From positions 124,001 through 188,000 of the forward strand of contig CAVXOL010000022.1 of assembly GCA_963763325.1 (NCBI GenBank): a DNA stretch of 64,000 bases. Direction: 5' to 3'. Under the pieces are notes generated by a model. It had not been told where the DNA came from. It worked only from the letters and a program-made list of their open reading frames with translations, and ran no database searches. Of this stretch, positions 9,827-18,108 are shown in pieces. The stretch's first letter is position 1. The number at the start of each line of letters is the position of its first letter. The stretch is from JBBECJ01 sp963763325 (lineage in GTDB: Bacteria > Chloroflexota > Chloroflexia > Thermomicrobiales > CFX8). The translations under genes were made by a program, and so were the position numbers.

Positions 9827-10543
9827 CTATTTGTTCCCGGCGGGGAAGCCGAGGCCGAGGCGGCGCAGCGAGATCCACCGGCCGTCGCCAATGATGAGAT
9901 GGTCGATCAGGTCGATGTCGAGGACTTTCGCGGCGTGGTTGAGCTCGGCGGTCAGCGAGATGTCAGCGGCCGAGGGAGTTGGATCGCCGCTGGGGTGGTT
10001 GTGGGCGATCGCGATGGCTGGTGCGTTGGCGCGGACTGCTTCCTTGAAGACTTCGGCAATTCGGACCTGGGCGGCGTTAACGCTGCCCTGATAGACGGTG
10101 ACGGTCCGCTCCAGCCGGTGCTTGGTGTCGAGGACGGCGACCCGGAGCTGCTCATGGTCGAGGGCGGTCATCTCGGCGACGAACAGCAGCGCGAGATCTT
10201 CGGGGGTGCGGACCTGGGGTCGGTCCTCAGGGGCGAGGGCGGCGACGCGCTTACCGATCTCGATCGCGGCCTGGAGCTTGATCGCCTTGGCCGGGCCGAG
10301 GCCGTGGACCGCCAGCAGCGAGTCGAGGTCGCGCCGCATCAGCCCGCGCAACCCGCCGCTCTCGGCGACGATCCGCTGCGCCAGCGCCATCACTGACTCG
10401 CCCTTCGAACCGGTGTTGAGGATGATGGCCAGCAGCTCGGCGGTCGAGAGTGCTCCCGGCCCGCGCAGGCGAAGCTTCTCACGCGGGCGCTCGTCCTCCG
10501 GCAGCTCCTTCAGCGCCAGCCCATTCCGCCGGATCTCCTGCAC
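9827..10543 (-). CDS. radC: RadC family protein (JAB/MPN domain)
   Basis: A 238-residue RadC/UPF0758 protein. The N-terminal helix-hairpin-helix region has E-R-P-R-E-K-L and L-S-T-A-E-L-L-A-I-I-L-N-T-G. The C-terminal JAB1/MPN metalloprotease-like domain has the full zinc motif H-N-H-P-S-G-D. RadC was named for DNA repair but its biochemical role is still uncertain. A GTG at 10543 is preferred because a run of G lies seven bases upstream; a TTG 15 bases earlier is possible. The gene has its own promoter-like sequence just upstream. Confidence 0.9.
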   Translation of the reverse strand: MQEIRRNGLALKELPEDERPREKLRLRGPGALSTAELLAIILNTGSKGESVMALAQRIVAESGGLRGLMRRDLDSLLAVHGLGPAKAIKLQAAIEIGKRVAALAPEDRPQVRTPEDLALLFVAEMTALDHEQLRVAVLDTKHRLERTVTVYQGSVNAAQVRIAEVFKEAVRANAPAIAIAHNHPSGDPTPSAADISLTAELNHAAKVLDIDLIDHLIIGDGRWISLRRLGLGFPAGNK

Positions 10544-10552
10544 CGCTCCGCC

Positions 10553-10581
10553 CCCCAACTTGCGTATCGTGAAAGTTGGGG
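10553..10581. promoter_or_regulatory. Inverted repeat at the radC start region
   Basis: CCCCAACTT and its complement flank 11 bases between the -10 box and the radC start. One arm overlaps the G-run that would serve as ribosome-binding site; the other overlaps the expected transcription start. It could be an operator or, if transcribed, a hairpin that hides the ribosome-binding site. Confidence 0.4.
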
Positions 10582-10582
10582 C

Positions 10583-10610
10583 AGTATAGCGCGAGTCTGG
10601 TACGCAGCAA
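10583..10610 (-). promoter_or_regulatory. Promoter of radC
   Basis: On the minus strand TTGCTG (10610-10605) and TATACT (10588-10583) are separated by 16 bases, a good match to a housekeeping sigma promoter. It would start transcription about 30 bases ahead of the radC GTG. Confidence 0.55.
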
Positions 10611-10644
10611 CCTCGAAGGCGGGGGAATCGCTGTTAGCGGTGCA

Positions 10645-11349
10645 CTACGATCGCGAGTGGTGCGGGCGTAACTTCCGAGCGAGGATGACGCCGATGGCGC
10701 TAATAATCAGCAGCAGGGCCGCCGGTGCTGGAAGTCCAATGAACAATCCCGCGATGCCGATGATCCCGATACCAATGACGACGACATCAGTGATGCCCAG
10801 CGAGGCAGATGGCCGGTGGAGCACGATTGCCACTCCAACGGCCACGATCAGGATTCCCAGCGGTCCGGCGAGGACGCCGGCATCATGAGCGGCAGCCAGT
10901 GCCGGTCGCGTACGTGTGTCGCCGGTGTACCCCAGCGCGCCAAGCGATTCGAGGATCTGCCCCGCCGCGATCGCCGTCAGGCCGACGATGATGATCCTCC
11001 GTGCTCGGCGTGACGTGGGTCGTGGACGCGGAGGCGGCCACGACCAGATGGATGCGACGATCAGTAGTACCAGCGGGATGGCGAGTGCTGCATGACCCGT
11101 CGCGTGCTCGACGTCGTCCGACCAGGCGTAGTGCGTGCCGACGCGTTCGACGGTGATACTGAGCACCACCATTGCCACGATGGCAGCAAACGTTGTGAAA
11201 GCAACCATTCGCCATCCTGGTTGCGTTGTTGCATTGAGCATGGATCCCCCGATTATCACGAGCGAAACGATCGATGCTGGATAGAACGCGACGATCGTCT
11301 CGCCTGTGACAGTGGTTGGCGTCGTTCCAGGGTGATCCAGTTGTTGCAA
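10645..11349 (-). CDS. Multi-pass membrane protein of unknown function
   Basis: A protein of up to 234 residues with about six membrane-spanning segments (for example I-V-S-L-V-I-I-G-G, F-A-A-I-V-A-M-V-V-L, I-P-L-V-L-L-I-V-A, I-L-I-V-A-V-G-V-A-I-V). A basic Pro/Arg-rich loop lies in the middle and the tail is basic (K-L-R-P-H-H-S-R-S). The first codon is TTG and may not be the true start. I do not recognise the family. It sits alone between radC and the FAD oxidoreductase. Confidence 0.55.
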   Translation of the reverse strand: MQQLDHPGTTPTTVTGETIVAFYPASIVSLVIIGGSMLNATTQPGWRMVAFTTFAAIVAMVVLSITVERVGTHYAWSDDVEHATGHAALAIPLVLLIVASIWSWPPPRPRPTSRRARRIIIVGLTAIAAGQILESLGALGYTGDTRTRPALAAAHDAGVLAGPLGILIVAVGVAIVLHRPSASLGITDVVVIGIGIIGIAGLFIGLPAPAALLLIISAIGVILARKLRPHHSRS

Positions 11350-11460
11350 CGCTACGCACCTTCGCGTGCGACGGCTGTCGTAGCATGTCGAGCGGTCGGT
11401 GCGGAATGAGGAACGAGCGACGCCAGGGCCGACCCGCTCCTCACCGTGTACCTCGCGTCC

Positions 11461-12825
11461 CTACTTCCCTGGCGTGATGTTCACATTCCCGTGGAACATG
11501 TTGTCCGGGTCGTAGGCAGCCTTGACGGCGGCCAGGCGGGCGTGGTTGGGGCCGAAGACCTCGTTGAGCGGGTTGCCGATCGAGGCGTTGACGTAGGAGC
11601 CGAAGCGCTGGCCGGCAAAGACGTCTTTGACCGATTCGGTCCAGGCGACGTTGGCGGCTTCGTCGGCCTCGTCGAGCCAGGCGGCCAGCGCGAGGACGGC
11701 GTAGCGCGTGTTGCGATGCGGGAAGGCGGTCGCGGTCGGATCGACGCGGGTGGCCGCGCCATTGAGCACCTTGATAACGATGACGTTGCCGAGCGAGTTG
11801 CCGGGCGTGGCGCGTTCGACCAGGCCGTCGATGACCTCATCCGGCAGGGCCATCAGGGTGTCCCAGCGCTCGTGGAGCTTGAAGCCTGGAGGCGCGAACG
11901 GGTCGGCTGCCGATGAGGCCTGCGAGTACGGCATCGGCTGGACCATGTCGGCAACCGGACCGGCCTCGCGGAACGGCGCGAGCAGTCGCTCGCCTTCGGC
12001 GATGTCGCCGGAGTAAACCGGCATCAGGGCGACGATCGACATGCCGTCCGGCATCGTCGCCATCCCCAGGTACATCGTCAGCTCATCCGGCGCAGATTCG
12101 GCGATATCGCGATAGAGGCGGACGATCTCGGCGGCGCGCTCAAACGGGTAGATCAGCATCCCGCCGAGGACCTGGGTCAGCGGATGGAGCTGGAACTCGT
12201 AGGCGGTCACGACGCCGAAGTTGCCGCCGCCACCACGGATCGCCCAGAACAGGTCGGGGTTCTCGGTCTTGCTGGCGCGCAGGATCTCACCGTCAGCGGT
12301 GACGATCTCGGCCGCGAGGAGGTTGTCGATCGCGAGGCCGTGCTTGCCGGAGAGGAAGCCGAAGCCGCCGCCCATCGTCAGGCCACCGAGACCGGTTGTC
12401 GAGGCATCGCCGACCGGTGAGACGAGGCCGTACGCCTCGGTCGCGCGGACGTACTCACCGGCCCGCAGACCGGAGCCGGCGCGGGCAATCCGCATCTCTT
12501 CATCGACTTCGACAGACTTGAGCAGGGAGAGGTCGATCAGGATCCCGTCGTCAACGATCGAGTGTCCGGCGACGCCGTGGCCGCCGCTCTTGACCGAGAT
12601 CTCGACGCCGTGCTTGCGGGCGAAGCGGATGACCTGCGAGACATCTTCGGCGTCCTTGACCTGGACGACGAGCGCCGGGTAGCGGTCGAACTTCGCGTTG
12701 AGGATGTTGCGAGCGGCGTCATAGCCCTCGCCGCCGGGGCGGATGACGTTGCCGCGCAACTGCTCGGCAAGCGTGCGGATCTGCATGTCGCTGAGAACCG
12801 CAGTCCTCTGCTGGCTCATAACCAT
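11461..12825 (-). CDS. FAD-linked oxidoreductase, berberine-bridge-enzyme type
   Basis: A 454-residue flavoprotein. The N-terminal PCMH-type FAD-binding domain shows the histidine motif S-G-G-H-G-V-A-G-H-S used for covalent flavin attachment, then G-L-G-G-L-T-M-G-G-G-F-G and R-G-G-G-G-N-F-G-V-V. The C-terminus holds the BBE motif, here A-Y-D-P-D-N-M-F near the end. Relatives oxidise sugars, alkaloids or aromatic alcohols with oxygen; the substrate here is unknown. Start at ATG 12825 with GGAGGA nine bases upstream. The gene is intact and stands alone. Confidence 0.9.
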   Translation of the reverse strand: MVMSQQRTAVLSDMQIRTLAEQLRGNVIRPGGEGYDAARNILNAKFDRYPALVVQVKDAEDVSQVIRFARKHGVEISVKSGGHGVAGHSIVDDGILIDLSLLKSVEVDEEMRIARAGSGLRAGEYVRATEAYGLVSPVGDASTTGLGGLTMGGGFGFLSGKHGLAIDNLLAAEIVTADGEILRASKTENPDLFWAIRGGGGNFGVVTAYEFQLHPLTQVLGGMLIYPFERAAEIVRLYRDIAESAPDELTMYLGMATMPDGMSIVALMPVYSGDIAEGERLLAPFREAGPVADMVQPMPYSQASSAADPFAPPGFKLHERWDTLMALPDEVIDGLVERATPGNSLGNVIVIKVLNGAATRVDPTATAFPHRNTRYAVLALAAWLDEADEAANVAWTESVKDVFAGQRFGSYVNASIGNPLNEVFGPNHARLAAVKAAYDPDNMFHGNVNITPGK

Positions 12826-13004
12826 TGGTAGTGCTCCTCCATGAGTTCGTTCTCACGTTGCGTCCACCCCATCGTGGACACGCTCACGAGAGTACCGTCC
12901 AATGGCGGAGACGGGTACGCACCCTCGGAACAGATTCGTGTGTCGCGATTGAACAGGAGGGGATCTGTCTGAATGGACAGTGGCGAAGGCCGGAGGTTTG
13001 GCGG

Positions 13005-13415
13005 CTAGTTGCTGGGATACCAGCGCGTCGCGCCGAGTGTGTCGAAGTGGTGATCGTAGGTCCAGACTGGATCGGAGCGTCGAATGCTTGCTGCGACCAG
13101 CAACGCGTCGCAGAGGCTGATACGCTGATCGGTATACCGCTCGATGTAGGCGCAAGCCACCAAGTGGTCGGCAGGTTCAGGAAAGATGATGAGAGCCTGG
13201 CGATTCGTTTCGGCCAGCCACGATCTCGCTTGCTGGAACCCGAGCCGTTGAGAAAGCAGCCGATGCGTCTCGATCATTGTTGTGACGAGAACGGCGACAC
13301 GAAAGTCGGCGTCTCGGAGAGCGATACGCTCTTGATGTGCACGTAAGTGATCGGCATCACTGCGATCAATGAGTGCGTAGAGCGGACCCGTATCGGCCAG
13401 AATCGTGCGATTCAA
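13005..13415 (-). CDS. PIN-domain toxin (VapC-like)
   Basis: A 136-residue PIN-domain RNase. The acidic residues that hold magnesium are in place: Asp in I-L-A-D-T-G-P, Glu in T-M-I-E-T-H-R, Asp in L-C-D-A-L-L-V-A-A and Asp in W-T-Y-D-H-H-F. Translation begins at TTG and overlaps the end of the antitoxin gene by four bases (TTGA), so the two are translationally coupled. This type cleaves tRNA or rRNA when not bound by its antitoxin. Confidence 0.8.
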   Translation of the reverse strand: MNRTILADTGPLYALIDRSDADHLRAHQERIALRDADFRVAVLVTTMIETHRLLSQRLGFQQARSWLAETNRQALIIFPEPADHLVACAYIERYTDQRISLCDALLVAASIRRSDPVWTYDHHFDTLGATRWYPSN

Positions 13416-13846
13416 TCAACACTCTCGGCAAGGACTCTATCGTGGTCTCGGCTGGTGTCACTGTAGCCACTGCCATGCTCAGCCGGTGTTGGATTGAACG
13501 GCTCGGTCGGCATCATGACGCCCCGCGTCATAAGATACTCTCGTAAAGCATCTTGAACGGTAACCGCACCCGACCCGGCCGACTGTGCATCAAAATATGC
13601 GTCAATTGCGCTGTGGATTTCCTTTGCCCGGCGGCGGTCAGCGTCACTGGCGATGTATGGCACGTCATCGTTTTCTGGCCTGGTGACCGATCTCTTTTCC
13701 GATCCGGCATACCCGCGTCGTCGCAGGTACTCGCGAACAGCCGATTGAACGACGGATGCTGCCGTTTGCGCGTCTGGCTGGTCGGCGATGAACTCTTCCA
13801 GGGCGAGTTCAAGGTCGTTGTCAAGCGTCACGCTTCGTTGCCCCAT
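13412..13846 (-). CDS. VapB-like antitoxin with duplicated segment
   Basis: A 144-residue partner of the PIN toxin. The N-terminus resembles a ribbon-helix-helix protein (R-S-V-T-L-D-N-D-L-E-L-A-L-E-E-F). A segment V-V-Q-S-A-V-R-E-Y-L-R-R-R-G-Y recurs about 60 residues later as T-V-Q-D-A-L-R-E-Y-L-M-T-R-G-V, so the protein carries an internal repeat and is longer than a usual VapB. The ATG at 13846 has AGGAG seven bases upstream; upstream in-frame ATGs lack one. It probably represses its own operon. Confidence 0.65.
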   Translation of the reverse strand: MGQRSVTLDNDLELALEEFIADQPDAQTAASVVQSAVREYLRRRGYAGSEKRSVTRPENDDVPYIASDADRRRAKEIHSAIDAYFDAQSAGSGAVTVQDALREYLMTRGVMMPTEPFNPTPAEHGSGYSDTSRDHDRVLAESVD

Positions 13847-14067
13847 GTTGTCGCTCCTGTTCGAGAATGCCATGTTGTCGTGTCGCAAGCGGAATTCACT
13901 GCATTACCGAATTTGGATGTGGCGATCGACAACGACGATTGTATCCCATCCCGTAGCAGTGAATGTTGCGCGGTATACTTCCCGTTGCGCCGTGCCGGTG
14001 AGGCGCGGCGTTGTAGTATCGAGTCTACGTAAACATCCGTGATCCCAGACTTGCATGAGGAGCCGTT

Positions 14068-15027
14068 GTGATTCTCAACCGTTTGTTCAAGCGTCGTGTC
14101 GAGGAGCAGCCCGAGCTTCAGGAGGGGCTGAAGAAGACCCGGCGCGGCATCTTCGCCGATATCACCGCCCTCTTCGACCGGAGCGCGATCGACGAGGAAC
14201 TCTACGAAGATCTCGAATCGCTGCTGATCCAGGCCGACCTCGGCGTTGACACGACAATGGAGCTGGTCGAGGCGCTGCGTGAGGATGTCCGCCGCGAGCG
14301 GATTACCGATCCGGCCCGGGCGCGCGAGTTCCTGCGCGACGAGATGGTCAAGCTGCTGGAGAACGCGACCCGCAATCGCAAGGTGAAGATCTACCAGCGC
14401 GGTGTCCCGTTCGTGACGCTGGTTGTCGGCGTCAACGGGACCGGCAAGACGACGACGATCGCCAAGCTGGCCAATTTCCACAAGGCACGCAACCGCAACG
14501 TGATGCTGGTGGCAGGCGACACCTTCCGGGCCGCCGCGATTGACCAGCTCAAGATCTGGGGCGAGCGGCTCGGTGTGCCGGTCATCGCGCACGCCCAGGA
14601 GGCCGATCCCGGCGCGGTCGTCTTCGACGGCATGCAGGCGGCGCACGCCCGCAACGTCGATATCCTGATCGTCGATACGGCCGGACGGCTGCATACGAAG
14701 TTCAACCTGATGGAAGAGCTGGCGAAAGTCCGCCGGATCATGCAGAAGACGGTCCCGAACGCGCCGCAGGAGGTGTTGCTGGTCATCGACGCGACGACCG
14801 GGCAGAATGGGCTCGTCCAGGCCAAGAAGTTCGCCGAATCCGCCGGTATCACCGACATCGCGATCGCCAAGCTGGATGGAACGGCGCGTGGCGGCATCGC
14901 CTTCGCCATCTCGCGCGAGCTCGGGATACCGATCTCCTACATCGGCACCGGCGAGAAGGCGACCGACTTCGCCGAGTTCAACCACGAAGCGTTCGTGGAT
15001 GCGTTGTTCTTTGAGGGGGACGAGTAA
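14068..15027 (+). CDS. ftsY: Signal recognition particle receptor FtsY
   Basis: A 319-residue SRP GTPase that receives ribosome-SRP complexes at the membrane. An N-domain four-helix bundle is followed by the G domain with P-loop G-V-N-G-T-G-K-T-T-T, the D-T-F-R-A-A-A motif, D-T-A-G-R and T-x-x-D-like L-D-G-T-A-R-G-G, then the closing G-T-G-E-K. The long acidic A domain of E. coli FtsY is missing, as in many bacteria. The start is GTG behind GAGGAG. It lies directly upstream of ffh, with a palindromic repeat between them. Confidence 0.95.
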   Translation: MILNRLFKRRVEEQPELQEGLKKTRRGIFADITALFDRSAIDEELYEDLESLLIQADLGVDTTMELVEALREDVRRERITDPARAREFLRDEMVKLLENATRNRKVKIYQRGVPFVTLVVGVNGTGKTTTIAKLANFHKARNRNVMLVAGDTFRAAAIDQLKIWGERLGVPVIAHAQEADPGAVVFDGMQAAHARNVDILIVDTAGRLHTKFNLMEELAKVRRIMQKTVPNAPQEVLLVIDATTGQNGLVQAKKFAESAGITDIAIAKLDGTARGGIAFAISRELGIPISYIGTGEKATDFAEFNHEAFVDALFFEGDE

Positions 15028-15039
15028 CCTCACCCCCAC

Positions 15040-15162
15040 GAAACCCCTCCCCCAGCCCCTCCCCTAAGAGGGAGGGGAGTGACGATCGGAGGGGTCAACT
15101 TGATACATCGAACCGAACTCCCCCTCTCCTTCCAGGGGAGGGGGTCGGGGGGAGGGGTTTCC
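15040..15162. repeat. GC-rich palindromic repeat, family A copy 1
   Basis: Outer arms (GAAACCCCTCCCCC left, GGGGGGAGGGGTTTCC right) and inner arms of CCCCTCCCCT type give a long, slightly imperfect hairpin between ftsY and ffh. Copies with the same CCCCTCCC core are at 36929, 40822 and 50927. The right end supplies the ribosome-binding site of ffh. Confidence 0.8.
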
Positions 15163-15163
15163 G

Positions 15164-16768
15164 TTGTTCGAAACACTCACTGACCGCCTCAATGGCGCCT
15201 TCTCGCGGCTGGGCAATAAGGGCCGGCTGACCGAGGAGAACGTCGATGAGGTGATGCGCGAGGTCCGCCGGGCGCTGCTTGAGGCGGACGTCAACTTCAA
15301 GGTCGTCCGCGACTTCGTGGCTGCCGTTCGCGAGCGGTCGGTTGGCGAGGACGTGCTGAAGTCACTGACGCCGGCGCAGACCGTCATCTCGATCGTCCAC
15401 GATGAGTTGATCAAGATCCTCGGCGAAGAGCCGGTGCCGCTGGAGACGGCCGAGACCGGCCCGACGATCATCATGCTGGTCGGCCTGAATGGCGCCGGTA
15501 AGACGACGCACGCCGGGAAGCTCGCCAGTCATCTACGGAAGGCTGGGCGAAACCCGCTGCTGGTGGCGGCCGATGTCTACCGGCCGGCCGCGATCGACCA
15601 GCTTCAGACGCTGGGCCGGCAGTTGACGATCCCGGTCCACGCTGAGGGGACTGACCAGACGCCGCTCAAGATCGCCCAGAACGCGATTCGGGCGGCAAGG
15701 GACAAGGGCCAGAGCCCGATCATCATCGACACTGCCGGCCGGCTCCAGATCGACGAGCCGATGATGCAGGAGCTGGAGGATCTCGAACGCGAGATCGGGC
15801 CGACCGAGATCCTGCTGGTCGTCGACGCGATGACTGGTCAGGAAGCGGTCAACGTCTCGCAGGAGTTCTCGCGACGGCTGGGCGTTACCGGCCTGATCCT
15901 GACCAAGATGGACGGCGACGCTCGTGGTGGCGCGGCGCTGTCGATCCGTTCCGTGACCGGCATCCCGATCAAGTTCATCGGCACCGGCGAGCGGATGGAC
16001 GCGATCGAGCCGTTCTACCCCGACCGGCTGGCGTCGCGCATCCTCGGGATGGGCGACGTCCTCTCGCTGATCGAGCGCGCCCAGGAGCAGACCAGCGAGG
16101 AAGAGCGCCAGGCGCTCGAAGAGAAGCTGCTCGAAGGGCAGTTCGACCTGGAGGACTTTCTCAGCCAGCTCCAGCAGATCAAGAAGATGGGGCCGCTGAC
16201 GCAGTTGCTGGAGATGATCCCCGGCATCGGCTCGGCGCTGCGCGAGCAGAACGTCGAGATCAGCGACGACGCTTACAAGCAGGTTGAGGCGATCATCCGC
16301 TCGATGACGCCCGAAGAGCGGCGCAACCCGAGCCTTATCCGCCACGCGCGGCGCAACCGGATCGCGACCGGCTCCGGTACGTCACCCGACGAGGTCGTCG
16401 ATCTGCTCAAGCAGTTCCGCGAGATGCAGAAGATGATGTCGCAGCTCGGCGGAATGGCCGGTGGCGCGATGCCAGGCGGCAAGAAGGGCAAGCGGGGCGT
16501 GATGAGCCGGATGCCGGGCCAGATCGGCCAGATCGGCCAGATGCGCGACATGGTGAAGCAGATGCAGGACTCCGGGATGGACCCCAGCCAGCTCGGCGGG
16601 ATGGGCGGCCTGCCCGGCATGGGCGGCGATCCACGTGAGTTGGAAGCGCTGATGTCCGGCCAGCAGCAACTAGGCCCGATGCAGCAGCGAACCCGTAAGG
16701 CTCAGAAAGGCCCGTCACACACCAAGCCGCAACGGCCAAGTGGCGGCAAGCGCAAGAAGAAGCGCTGA
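15164..16768 (+). CDS. ffh: Signal recognition particle protein Ffh
   Basis: A 534-residue SRP54 protein, which binds signal sequences and 4.5S RNA and targets ribosomes to the membrane with FtsY. The N domain, then the G domain (G-L-N-G-A-G-K-T-T, D-V-Y-R-P-A-A, D-T-A-G-R, T-K-M-D-G-D-A-R-G-G) and a methionine-rich M domain from about residue 330 are all visible. The C-terminus is longer than usual, with Gly/Met/Gln repeats and a lysine-rich end. The start is TTG; GGAGGGG seven bases upstream belongs to the palindromic repeat that separates it from ftsY. Confidence 0.95.
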   Translation: MFETLTDRLNGAFSRLGNKGRLTEENVDEVMREVRRALLEADVNFKVVRDFVAAVRERSVGEDVLKSLTPAQTVISIVHDELIKILGEEPVPLETAETGPTIIMLVGLNGAGKTTHAGKLASHLRKAGRNPLLVAADVYRPAAIDQLQTLGRQLTIPVHAEGTDQTPLKIAQNAIRAARDKGQSPIIIDTAGRLQIDEPMMQELEDLEREIGPTEILLVVDAMTGQEAVNVSQEFSRRLGVTGLILTKMDGDARGGAALSIRSVTGIPIKFIGTGERMDAIEPFYPDRLASRILGMGDVLSLIERAQEQTSEEERQALEEKLLEGQFDLEDFLSQLQQIKKMGPLTQLLEMIPGIGSALREQNVEISDDAYKQVEAIIRSMTPEERRNPSLIRHARRNRIATGSGTSPDEVVDLLKQFREMQKMMSQLGGMAGGAMPGGKKGKRGVMSRMPGQIGQIGQMRDMVKQMQDSGMDPSQLGGMGGLPGMGGDPRELEALMSGQQQLGPMQQRTRKAQKGPSHTKPQRPSGGKRKKKR

Positions 16769-16781
16769 TATCCGCGAACGA

Positions 16782-16812
16782 CAAGAGGGGCGCCGGAATG
16801 GCGCCCCTCTTG
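16782..16812 (+). terminator. Terminator of ffh
   Basis: A perfect 13-base stem (CAAGAGGGGCGCC) with a GGAAT loop, 14 bases after the ffh stop. It can also serve the converging small membrane gene. There is no T-run. Confidence 0.65.
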
Positions 16813-16881
16813 AATGAATGGTGTGGAATTGAGAAGCCGACCGGCGTTCGGCGGGCAGCCTCCCGGATGATGAGGAATGCG

Positions 16882-17028
16882 TTAGACGGCGCGGCGGCCG
16901 GTCAGGAGCTGGGCGATCAGGACGACGAGCGCGATGACTAGCAGGATGTGAATCAGCGAACCACCGACCGAGCCGAGGAAGCCCAGCAGCCAGAGAACGA
17001 GAAGCACCACCAGAACTGTCCACAACAT
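16882..17028 (-). CDS. 48-residue lmo0937-type membrane protein
   Basis: A tiny protein starting M-L-W-T-V-L-V-V-L-L-V-L-W-L-L-G, with a Gly/Ser turn (G-S-V-G-G-S-L-I-H-I-L) and a second hydrophobic helix ending in A-Q-L-L-T-G-R-R-A-V. This two-helix pattern, including W-L-L-G, the Gly-rich turn, the H-x-L-L-V-I-A stretch and the basic end, matches the lmo0937 family of small membrane proteins, whose function is unknown. AAAGGGA lies about eight bases before the ATG. It converges on ffh and has no obvious partner. Confidence 0.75.
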   Translation of the reverse strand: MLWTVLVVLLVLWLLGFLGSVGGSLIHILLVIALVVLIAQLLTGRRAV

Positions 17029-17193
17029 GCGATAAATCCCTTTCAGTATGACCCCAGCCGATCACACTGACCGGCTCCGGTGCGATACGCTTTTGTGCGC
17101 AAATATCGGCACCGTACGCTATCTCTTACGCATCCACCGTGCCACGATGGAAAAACGGACTGGCTGGAGGCAATCGCGTGGAAGGGGATCCCA

Positions 17194-18048
17194 TTGCACG
17201 ATGTACTCGTATCGACCGAGTGGCTGGCTCAGCATCTGGATGATCCGAGCGTTCGGATCATCGACAGCCGCTATGCGTTCGACCACGATTGCCGGCTCGA
17301 CTTCGATGAGAGCCACATTCCCGGCAGCCTTTATCTCAACTGGGCGACCGAACTGAGCGACCCGAACAGCGACGTTGACTTCATGATTGCCCCACCGGAG
17401 CAGGTGGCGGGCGTGATGCAGCGGTTGGGAATTGGCGACGGGACGACGATCGTTACCTACGACCAGGAGGGCGGCCACTTCGGCTCGCGGATCTGGCTGA
17501 TCCTGGCCCGCTACGGTCACGGCGAGCAGGTCAAGATCCTGAACGGTGGTTGGACGGCCTGGATGCAGGAGGGCCGGCCGACGACCAGCGATCCGACACC
17601 AGTGCCATCAACCGATGCGGCGTTCACGATGGATCAGGCGGCGTTCCGGCCGGAGATCGTTGCCGACTGGCGCGATGTTCAGGGCGCAGGCGACGACACG
17701 GTCGTCCTCGATGTGCGGCGCTGGAGCGAGTTCACGGGAGAGGAAGTGCGCGCGAAGCGCGGCGGGCGAGTGCCGGGGGCAACCTGGTCATTCTGGCAGG
17801 ACAACCTCGACTGGGATAGCGATCGCCGCTTCATTTCGCCGGAACGGATCGCCGAGCGTGCGAGCGAGGCAGGCATCGAGCGCGGTACTCCAGTTATCAC
17901 GTACTGTCAGGGTGGCGTCCGCGCTGCCCACGCCGCGATCGCACTGCAACTGGCCGGCTACGACAACGTTCGCGTCTACGATGGCTCGTGGGCCGAATGG
18001 GGCAACCGCGACGATCTGGAGATCGAGACGGGCGAGGCGACGTCATAA
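17194..18048 (+). CDS. Tandem-rhodanese sulfurtransferase
   Basis: A 284-residue thiosulfate or 3-mercaptopyruvate sulfurtransferase with two rhodanese domains. The first, inactive domain has the R-I-I-D-S-R-Y and H-I-P-G-S motifs. The second has V-L-D-V-R, the R-x-P-G-A-T-W segment and the catalytic loop Y-C-Q-G-G-V-R-A, whose Cys carries the persulfide. C-Q-G-G-V-R resembles the thiosulfate form (C-R-x-G-x-R/T) more than the C-G-S-G-V-T of mercaptopyruvate enzymes. The TTG at 17194 is chosen because GGAAGGGG lies six bases upstream. It stands alone and ends at a shared terminator. Confidence 0.9.
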   Translation: MHDVLVSTEWLAQHLDDPSVRIIDSRYAFDHDCRLDFDESHIPGSLYLNWATELSDPNSDVDFMIAPPEQVAGVMQRLGIGDGTTIVTYDQEGGHFGSRIWLILARYGHGEQVKILNGGWTAWMQEGRPTTSDPTPVPSTDAAFTMDQAAFRPEIVADWRDVQGAGDDTVVLDVRRWSEFTGEEVRAKRGGRVPGATWSFWQDNLDWDSDRRFISPERIAERASEAGIERGTPVITYCQGGVRAAHAAIALQLAGYDNVRVYDGSWAEWGNRDDLEIETGEATS

Positions 18049-18050
18049 GT

Positions 18051-18076
18051 GTCATGCGCTGGTGCCAGCGCATGAC
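18051..18076. terminator. Bidirectional terminator
   Basis: GTCATGCGCTGG, TG, and the exact 12-base complement, placed between the converging sulfurtransferase and rimM genes. Confidence 0.65.
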
Positions 18077-18108
18077 CTCTGAGCAGTGCATTGCGTAGGT
18101 GGGAGAAC

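Noticed and set aside
13937..13942. -10 box TACAAT for the VapBC operon on the minus strand
   Set aside because: No -35 sequence lies at a normal distance, so I do not annotate it as a promoter.
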